Source: Klebsiella sp. WP3-W18-ESBL-02 (GTDB lineage Bacteria; Pseudomonadota; Gammaproteobacteria; Enterobacterales; Enterobacteriaceae). From it: 64,000 nt of DNA. Each line of letters opens with the position of its first letter. The first letter of the stretch is position 1. The stretch is taken from contig NZ_AP021972.1 of the NCBI RefSeq assembly GCF_014168815.1, forward strand, positions 4,030,001 to 4,094,000. Reading direction: 5' to 3'. The notes under the pieces are model-generated. The model did not search any database and was not told the origin of the DNA. It was given only the letters and a program-made list of their open reading frames with translations. Position numbers and translations under genes: made by a program. Positions 8,143 to 13,460 of the stretch are shown one piece after another.

Positions 8143-8616
8143 TTATCCCATGAATTTGCGGTATACCTCCCCGGCTTCTTCGGCGGTTAGGTTCGTTGTT
8201 TCCGTTCTGATCGGACCACCATCCTTGCCAGTGCTCTCAACCTTCAGCTTATTGGTGTAAGCGTCCCCGCACTCTTTCGCGGCCTGTTCGATAAGCTGCG
8301 CTGTTAATGCGTAATTCTTGATTGCCTCTGCACGGTTAGCCATGCGATCGAGCATACGCAGCCGGTACGCTTTGTTAGCGATAGGGATATCTGATATTTC
8401 ACTCTGGAAGCGGGCGCGAGTGTGATTAAAGAGTTCTACCCATTTTTGGCTAAGATTTTTAGCCATTGTATTTTCAGGGTTGTAGGCCGATATCTGTTGC
8501 CGGGTAACAATGATGCCAAAATCTTGTTTTACAAGTTCGACGATTCTGGAAGGGGGTTCATAGCAAGCTAATGATTGAATAATCATAATCTTAGCCATTG
8601 TTGGTAATGCCGCCAT
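8143..8616 (-). CDS. Island-encoded terminase small subunit (DUF2280), second copy
   Basis: 157 residues, the same length as the prophage TerS at 25,913-26,386. By eye, residues 74-157 are about 80% identical to that protein (from SDIPIANK to the end), while residues 1-73 are about 51% identical. In small terminases the N-terminal half binds the packaging site and the C-terminal part contacts the large subunit. The pattern therefore fits a satellite TerS that recruits the helper large terminase to different DNA. AAAGGTGAACA precedes the ATG. It is the last gene of the island late operon. Family and duplication are certain; redirection of packaging is inferred. Confidence 0.88.
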   Translation of the reverse strand: MAALPTMAKIMIIQSLACYEPPSRIVELVKQDFGIIVTRQQISAYNPENTMAKNLSQKWVELFNHTRARFQSEISDIPIANKAYRLRMLDRMANRAEAIKNYALTAQLIEQAAKECGDAYTNKLKVESTGKDGGPIRTETTNLTAEEAGEVYRKFMG

Positions 8617-8642
8617 TGTTCACCTTTTGACAAAGGAAATAA

Positions 8643-8680
8643 AAGTAGCGTGCTGAGTTCTGCCCCCTGCACCGCTACTT
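8643..8680 (-). terminator. Hairpin before island terS (possible weak terminator or attenuator)
   Basis: An 11-bp stem (8,643-8,653 with 8,669-8,680, one bulged C) and a 15-nt loop lie in the 83-bp gap between the 53-codon gene and terS. On the minus strand the stem is followed by TTATTT, a poor U tract. It may reduce terS expression, act as an RNA processing site, or be part of a packaging signal. Confidence 0.4.
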
Positions 8681-8699
8681 AAAGTTACAGATCACGTCA

Positions 8700-8861
8700 T
8701 CAGTTCGTTTGATGCCCGGCGCGTTCAACGAGTCTTGCCTCACTCGAAAGCCGTTTATCTTCTGGCCTGCTGTAATCTGCGTTGTGGGATTCGATATCCT
8801 CCAGCCAGGTGCGGGGCTGTGGCTGCTCACCTTCTGGCTTGATCACTTCGATATTGCTCAT
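8700..8861 (-). CDS. Small island protein, 53 residues, coupled to the spike gene
   Basis: The ATG at 8861 overlaps the spike gene stop (ATGA), so this frame is probably translated by coupling. The product begins MSNIEVIKPEGEQPQPRTWL, is acidic and proline-containing, and ends in a charged helix (SSEARLVERAGHQTN). No membrane segment or cysteine. I do not recognise a family. Its position between the baseplate spike and terS suggests a late role, but the sequence gives no function. Confidence 0.55.
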   Translation of the reverse strand: MSNIEVIKPEGEQPQPRTWLEDIESHNADYSRPEDKRLSSEARLVERAGHQTN

Positions 8862-9529
8862 TGTGGTTTACCTGTGTTGCTTCCACCGGACTCTACGCCG
8901 CCGTGGGTGTGGTTAATCTGGCTGATCCCGTTAGCCGTCTGATCGCCTGTTGACGTTATAGCCCCGTTTACCTGTACCGGACCGTTTAGCGTGATTTGTG
9001 GGCTGGTAATGGTAACGGCTCCATCAGCGGCCACCTCAACAAACGCCGAACCATCATCAGTACGCAGTTGCGCGGCACTGGTGCTGATACTGGAGATTTT
9101 TTTCGCCTGTGACTGTGGCCCAGGGATAACGAACGCATCAGAGAGGGAATGTAACCTGTTCCGTGAGGTGTTCTGTGTATCACCGTTCTGCCACCAAAAA
9201 TCGATGCAACGGTCAGCAAAAACCACCAGACATTCATCACCGGCTTTAACAGGAAAAGTCAGCGTGCAGCCGCCGCCGCGAGGAAACACCACCGGCATAT
9301 CCTGCAAAATGGGGTAATATCCATCCTCGCTCTTAGCTCTGTCTGTCGAGGTTGAACCACGCTTAGCGCGTACATCGCGCCCGAACGTAGACAATTCCAC
9401 CACACACGTAACATTCTCAGGATCAAACGATTTAATCGTCCCCGGCATCGCTGCGCGAAGTCCTGACTTGGTACGCTCATAATTCAAATCGACAATTTCT
9501 TGATCGTCTACTGGTCTTAGCTGTGCCAT
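8858..9529 (-). CDS. Island-encoded baseplate spike protein (Gp138 N-terminal / gpV-like)
   Basis: 223 residues. The first 110 match the Gp138-type OB-fold domain of tail spikes (RAAMPGTIKSFDPENVTCVVE, then a D-x-P-V-V-F-P-R-G-G-G-C segment). The C-terminal part is a repetitive beta sequence (ITSPQITLNGPVQVNGAITS) ending in an N-H-T-H-G-G motif, typical of a trimeric needle. It forms the tip that punctures the outer membrane. It is the last structural gene of the island baseplate set; the prophage's own spike should lie left of the window. Confidence 0.82.
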   Translation of the reverse strand: MAQLRPVDDQEIVDLNYERTKSGLRAAMPGTIKSFDPENVTCVVELSTFGRDVRAKRGSTSTDRAKSEDGYYPILQDMPVVFPRGGGCTLTFPVKAGDECLVVFADRCIDFWWQNGDTQNTSRNRLHSLSDAFVIPGPQSQAKKISSISTSAAQLRTDDGSAFVEVAADGAVTITSPQITLNGPVQVNGAITSTGDQTANGISQINHTHGGVESGGSNTGKPQ

Positions 9530-9538
9530 ATCCCCGCC

Positions 9539-9889
9539 TTACCCCGCTGTGTTCTTGCAATCGAAAGAACCAATAATGCGCGGCTGATCCATGTTCGTGC
9601 GAATAAGTTCGACATTAAGCCAACGGCGTTTGCTATCGCCATCTGGGCGAATATATTCAAAGCCGTACATATTTCCGTCACGTGCTGGCATAAGGGTCAT
9701 TTGTACCCTTAATCCATTTTTACCAATCTCAGTAATTTTTTGTGACGTGACGGTTTCACCATTAACTGTTGTTAATTCGCCAACTTTCGCAACTAAAGTG
9801 AAATTTCCACATTGCGATGTAACACTGTTGACTTTAGCCATAACGTTAGTCGAAATGAGAGCAGCTAAAATAAGAATACAATTTTTCAT
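9539..9889 (-). CDS. Exported 116-residue protein embedded in the island baseplate operon
   Basis: The chosen ATG at 9889 is one base after the hub gene stop. It gives a classic signal peptide (MKNCILILAALISTNVMA, likely cleaved after A-K or M-A), followed by about 98 residues with two cysteines (SQCGNF and SFDCKN) that could form one disulfide in the periplasm. A longer reading from 9949 overlaps the hub gene and is unlikely. It is not an expected baseplate part. Possible roles are superinfection exclusion, envelope modification or a tail-associated factor; the sequence does not decide. Confidence 0.68.
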   Translation of the reverse strand: MKNCILILAALISTNVMAKVNSVTSQCGNFTLVAKVGELTTVNGETVTSQKITEIGKNGLRVQMTLMPARDGNMYGFEYIRPDGDSKRRWLNVELIRTNMDQPRIIGSFDCKNTAG

Positions 9890-9890
9890 A

Positions 9891-10967
9891 TCATAACCAT
9901 TTATTAACTGTGGAATCTGAAATGCCATCCTGCGCACCTCGCGCCTCACAAGCCATTTCCATATACCAGTTCTGCCCGCGAGTATCGCCGCGATAGCTTA
10001 TATAGCGCACGATGTAAACGCCGTCCGTCGCGATGCTGGCGGGTGCCTCTTTCTGCGCAAGGCCAGTCGTCACCAGATTGCCGTTTATCTCCTGCTCACG
10101 GATGCCACCGGATTGTAACACCTGCTCGTTACTCAGTTGCGCACGATACACTGACGCCTGATCCAGTTGGATAAGGCTATGCAACTGAATTTTTGAGTTG
10201 ATAAAGCAGGTGACATTAACGCCAGCGCCGATAGTCTGCTGTGGCATACCCACCAGCCCGGTATCAGCATTGAGAACTACCACCGCCTTTCTGGCATATT
10301 CCTCCTGGATAAAGTCGATTTTTCCATAGCTGAATTGCCATGTTGCATTGAGATCGGCGGCAAGTTCGGAAAGGTATTCCGCAACCGTTCCATAGTATGA
10401 AGCGCCACGGGGGTAAACCGTATCAGGGAAAACAGGTTCAACACCCTTTTTAATACCGAATGGCTCAAGGTAACGCATCAGCATGTTGTATTCATCGCGC
10501 AGCGTGTACCCCTTTTCGAGGGTGGCGCAAATAGTTGCTTCCCTGAAAGCCTTTTCTCCATCGTTGGCGACGATGATGATGTAGGAATCGGTGATATTTT
10601 CCTTCCCTGTGACCGAAAATGTGATATCTCCGCTAAAAATGACGCCATAGTTTGAATCGTCATTGCGCCCGTCAGAGTTATCATCGATGTAGCGAACCTT
10701 GCCTACCTCACTGGCTGGCACAACATCGCTCTGACTGACGTCAAGCCCGTCATAACCGGCAATAATAACGATACGGCTAAATTCCTGGCTCAGGATTTTA
10801 TTTTGTGTCTCAGTCGAAAGATTGTAGATTTTCACATCGGCATAAGCAGGCCAGCGGTTATCGTTACGCTGTATACTAAAAGTAACTTTGAAGTCGCTCA
10901 GGACAATGCCCTGCCCCTTATCATCAATAAGCTGCAATTCGAAATGACGCATCCAGTTTGTTGACAT
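9891..10967 (-). CDS. Island-encoded baseplate hub protein
   Basis: 358 residues. The start MSTNWMRHFELQLIDDKGQG and the following VTFSIQRNDNRWPAYADVKIYNLS are typical of phage hub proteins of the Pam3-like and Mu-like baseplate type. The middle (VAEYLSELAADLNATWQF) resembles the tail-hub fold. Hub proteins join tube, spike and wedges at the tail tip. It starts three bases after the plug gene stop. Its presence in a satellite-like island, away from the phage tail module, is unusual. Confidence 0.78.
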   Translation of the reverse strand: MSTNWMRHFELQLIDDKGQGIVLSDFKVTFSIQRNDNRWPAYADVKIYNLSTETQNKILSQEFSRIVIIAGYDGLDVSQSDVVPASEVGKVRYIDDNSDGRNDDSNYGVIFSGDITFSVTGKENITDSYIIIVANDGEKAFREATICATLEKGYTLRDEYNMLMRYLEPFGIKKGVEPVFPDTVYPRGASYYGTVAEYLSELAADLNATWQFSYGKIDFIQEEYARKAVVVLNADTGLVGMPQQTIGAGVNVTCFINSKIQLHSLIQLDQASVYRAQLSNEQVLQSGGIREQEINGNLVTTGLAQKEAPASIATDGVYIVRYISYRGDTRGQNWYMEMACEARGAQDGISDSTVNKWL

Positions 10968-10970
10968 GCT

Positions 10971-11276
10971 CTATTCCTGAATGAATGTTAAACGATGCTG
11001 GCTACCCAGCGTATTTGCGCCCGGGTACTCCGGGGCATCTTTTGCACCGATCAGCAACATGGCACCATTGATACCCAAATGCGGGTATTGCTCCAGCAAA
11101 TTAACGCCGGGAATGACGGGTACACCCATAAGAATTGGCTCTCCGTCAGCGTCCATTACGTCCATGATCCAGCCAGCAACATCACGCCATGTTGTGCGCA
11201 GTGTGTAAGTCGTGCCGCCCAGGTCAATACGGAACTTCTGATTGCCGCCAGTTAGTGGAATTTCATTAATCTGCAT
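10971..11276 (-). CDS. Island-encoded baseplate plug protein (Pam3 gp18-like)
   Basis: 101 residues with a clear beta pattern: MQINEIPLTGGNQKFRIDLG, then YTLRTTWRDVAGWIMDVMD, and a C-terminal G-S-Q-H-R-L-T-F. This matches the small plug-type domain found between the Dit-like and hub genes of related contractile phages. It probably seals the tail tip. The gene lies between the Dit-like and hub genes in the conventional order. Confidence 0.75.
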   Translation of the reverse strand: MQINEIPLTGGNQKFRIDLGGTTYTLRTTWRDVAGWIMDVMDADGEPILMGVPVIPGVNLLEQYPHLGINGAMLLIGAKDAPEYPGANTLGSQHRLTFIQE

Positions 11277-11290
11277 ATGGCTGCCTCTGA

Positions 11291-11938
11291 TTATGGTTTA
11301 GCGAGCGGGATGCCAATTGCGCTAAGGGCATCACCGGGAACGCCAGAAAGAAAATTATTAATGCTTGCGGCCAGAGAAGTATCAGGGGGGGTTAGCGACT
11401 TAGTGCCGGCGTTTTTCGATGCGGCGGTATTTTCTCCCAGCGCCATATCCGCTTTAGCCGCTACCTGTATTTTTTGGGTGGATGTGAGAATAACCTCGCG
11501 CAGGGTTAAGGTTATCGACAAGACGTTTTCAGTCGTCTTGTCTGTCGTCACCTCAATGCCCCTGATCAGCATGTTTTTATAAATGCGCTTTCCGGTTGTC
11601 ACGCTTAACAGCTCTCGCTTTTGCTGCATATCGAGAAACGCAGCGTAAACGTCGCGGGGAGACATGGCGTTTAACGGGGTGGAAAAACCTATCGTCCGGG
11701 TATCAAAGGCATCGAGTAGCGAACCACCACCAGCGAAGCCACATTCCATTGTGACTTCACACGGGCGCTTGTAGGCGTGATCAGCAACCACCCCGGCTCC
11801 TGATTCCGTAGGGCGCTCTACAGGGTGTTCGGTAATCTCCAGTGAATCGCTGTGTTTTTCCGATACGACAACATCGGGAACCATTATCCCGATCTGTCGC
11901 TTTGACAACTTAAACAGCGTCGAAAGAATATCCATCAC
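11291..11938 (-). CDS. Island-encoded Dit-like baseplate protein
   Basis: 215 residues. The first 140 match the Dit-like N-terminal domain (VPDVVVSEKHSDSLEITEHPVE, AYKRPCEVTME, then VTTGKRIYKNMLIRGIEVTT). The rest is a flexible alanine-rich tail. These proteins form the ring at the junction between tube and baseplate. In the parent phage type this gene directly follows the tape measure, so the island has the block just downstream of a tape measure without the tape measure itself. The start overlaps the previous stop (TGATG). Confidence 0.78.
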   Translation of the reverse strand: MMDILSTLFKLSKRQIGIMVPDVVVSEKHSDSLEITEHPVERPTESGAGVVADHAYKRPCEVTMECGFAGGGSLLDAFDTRTIGFSTPLNAMSPRDVYAAFLDMQQKRELLSVTTGKRIYKNMLIRGIEVTTDKTTENVLSITLTLREVILTSTQKIQVAAKADMALGENTAASKNAGTKSLTPPDTSLAASINNFLSGVPGDALSAIGIPLAKP

Positions 11939-12114
11939 GCATTCCCTTCAACGGCCATTGATGCCAGCGCCTTAGCCACCAGCCCGCGGGCAATTTGATG
12001 GACAGACGGCGCGACGCCAATATCGGAGCGCTGGCGTTCGCGCTCCTGGATCTTGCAGATTGCGGCGAACTGGTCGCCAGAGAGTAATACCGGCTTAACG
12101 TTTGGCTTTTTCAT
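11935..12114 (-). CDS. Small island protein, 59 residues
   Basis: The ATG at 12114 gives MKKPNVKPVLLSGDQFAAIC and ends LASMAVEGNA; it overlaps the end of the upstream 64-residue gene by 20 bases and the Dit-like gene start by four. The body (REEQ-like helix, then SVHQIARGLVAKAL) could be a small helical DNA-binding or adaptor protein, perhaps ribbon-helix-helix-like, but I cannot assign a family. A longer frame to 12222 mostly overlaps the neighbouring gene and is not chosen. Confidence 0.5.
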   Translation of the reverse strand: MKKPNVKPVLLSGDQFAAICKIQERERQRSDIGVAPSVHQIARGLVAKALASMAVEGNA

Positions 12115-12289
12115 CCTGTTCACTCCAGAACTTTGCATTCGCTTCGTTGACTTTTTCCAGATTGCGGCATTCGTTGTTGAAGTTGTTACGCATCCGCAAT
12201 TGCTCGGCCTGTTCACGGCCAAAGAGTTTACGCCCGGCGCTTTGCGGGTTTCCTGCTGCTAATTTCGGGTCATAAATAGCCATGCTCAT
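12095..12289 (-). CDS. Small island protein, 64 residues, with scaffold-like C-terminal FW motif
   Basis: Begins MSMAIYDPKLAAGNPQSAGR and ends with KVNEANAKFW followed by a charged octapeptide. The V-N-x-x-N-A-x-F-W segment matches the C-terminus of the phage DUF2213 protease-scaffold (L-N-x-x-N-A-x-F-W) and of the 187-residue island protein next door (I-N-x-x-N-A-x-F-W). In many phages the scaffold C-terminus binds the coat protein, so this could be a coat-binding peptide on a small carrier. The motif is seen; the role is inferred. Confidence 0.65.
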   Translation of the reverse strand: MSMAIYDPKLAAGNPQSAGRKLFGREQAEQLRMRNNFNNECRNLEKVNEANAKFWSEQDEKAKR

Positions 12290-12295
12290 TGCTCC

Positions 12296-12859
12296 TTACT
12301 TCGTGCGACGCCAGAAACTGGCGTTGTCGGTGTTAATGCTGCGAATGGCGTCGCCTGTGGTGAGAATCTTCGGTGAAACGTTGTTAACTCGCATGTAGTC
12401 GCCAACCTGTTCCAGAACGTCGATAGCCTGATCAAGCTGAATCTCTGATAGCGGGGTCGGGTGTACCGCACTGAATGCCTCAGCGGGTGCGTAACGCAGC
12501 ACATCAAGCGCAACAAGGCGAGGATCGGTATCAGGAAGGGCGTTGTCATACTTTGGTGCTACAGCGCGTACCAGGCGCATAAATTCAGCGTCCATTGACG
12601 TTGGCGCGGTGGAGGTCGAGGAAGCGCCGCTGCCGCTGCGGGTAATCATGTCACTATCGCGTGTGTACATCCGGCGCAGGCGGTCGCCGGTTGCAATGCG
12701 TGTTGCACGTTCCTGCTTAAGCGTCGTTGCAAGATTCGCAATGACGAGAGCCACAGGCAGCGAACAGGTCAGCCTTTCAAACGTATCATCGGAGTAAGTC
12801 ACCTCGACTGTACCACCAGCGTTATCACTTTCCAGATTAACATTGGTTATCTGTTTCAT
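12296..12859 (-). CDS. Island late-operon protein, 187 residues, with scaffold-like C-terminus
   Basis: First gene of the island late operon. The N-terminal part (MKQITNVNLESDNAGGTVEV) is a small beta domain, followed by a serine-rich linker around residues 75-90, a helical middle, and a C-terminus reading SINTDNASFW then four basic/polar residues. That end matches the last residues of the phage DUF2213 scaffold. No other similarity to DUF2213 is visible, so it is not a simple duplicate. A capsid-assembly modifier, such as an alternative scaffold, is a reasonable guess. Start ATG 12859 has AAAAGG about seven bases upstream. Confidence 0.68.
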   Translation of the reverse strand: MKQITNVNLESDNAGGTVEVTYSDDTFERLTCSLPVALVIANLATTLKQERATRIATGDRLRRMYTRDSDMITRSGSGASSTSTAPTSMDAEFMRLVRAVAPKYDNALPDTDPRLVALDVLRYAPAEAFSAVHPTPLSEIQLDQAIDVLEQVGDYMRVNNVSPKILTTGDAIRSINTDNASFWRRTK

Positions 12860-12891
12860 TGTTCATAACCTTTTGCGTTGTTTAAATTCTG

Positions 12892-12942
12892 ATCATTGCA
12901 TAAATTGCAATGTTAGTAAATATCATTGCGTATATTGAAATG
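12892..12942 (-). promoter_or_regulatory. Two tandem dyads before the island late operon
   Basis: Two 21-bp sites (12,892-12,912 and 12,922-12,942), exactly 30 bp apart, agree at 18 of 21 positions. The first is a perfect dyad CATTGC-N7-GCAATG; the second has one mismatch (GAAATG). They lie 33-83 bp upstream of the first late gene. Spacing of about three helical turns suggests a protein bound twice on one face of the DNA, such as an activator or repressor of late transcription. Confidence 0.55.
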
Positions 12943-13141
12943 ATAAATCGACGTGATACTATGACGGTGATCCACCATTGTGTGATTGCATAAACATGGT
13001 TAACAAAAGCCCTCGCCTCTCCAGCGCGGGCTTTTTCTTTTCCGCTCCGCAAAGTTGCCGTTTCCGCATACTGTCGCTTAGGCGATGCCCCTCCAAATTC
13101 GTAATTACTCTCCGAAAAAACTCTATAGATAAGCAAAAACA
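12943..13141. other. Island intergenic region between late operon and origin
   Basis: No gene is convincing here. A short + strand inverted repeat (near AGCCCTCGCCTCTCCAGCGC and GGGCTTTTTC, 13,009-13,031) could be a terminator reading rightward toward the origin. Confidence 0.35.
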
Positions 13142-13437
13142 TGTTGGTTCAGTCGGTTCAGTTGGTTCAATTTGTAAAGATTATTGTTTTATAAGGATTA
13201 TTTCTTTCGGAGTGAACCAACAAAGCCCCGTTTTGAACCAACAAACGCTATTTTCGTGTTGGTTCAGTGGGAAAGATTTACAGGCCAGCCAGAAAAGGGC
13301 GTTGGTTCAATAGCGGCATTTGTTGGTTCAAAATGGGCGTTTGTTGGTTCAGTGTTGGTTCACTTATGAGAATGCAAACACATTAAATACATACACTTAC
13401 ATTAATTAAGTGGTTACTGAACCAACTGAACCAACAA
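13142..13437. other. Probable island replication origin: cluster of TGTTGGTTCA iterons
   Basis: About 300 bp hold eleven close copies of the 10-mer TGTTGGTTCA or its complement (near 13142, 13160, 13212, 13234, 13257, 13300, 13321, 13342, 13353, 13418 and 13427) and one degenerate copy at 13153. They occur in both orientations, in an A+T-rich setting. The cluster ends just before the stop of the primase-helicase gene. P4-type satellites have comparable iterons bound by their own primase-helicase, so this is the likely origin. Confidence 0.75.
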
Positions 13438-13460
13438 AAAAACATCTCGTATGTGTGTTT

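Noticed and set aside
8858..11938. Reading the tail genes in the island as a remnant of an unrelated second prophage
   Set aside because: They are tightly coupled, intact, and share one operon with the scaffold-mimic genes and terS, between the two attachment repeats. A decayed remnant would not be this tidy. Relocation of the phage's own set cannot be excluded without the sequence to the left.
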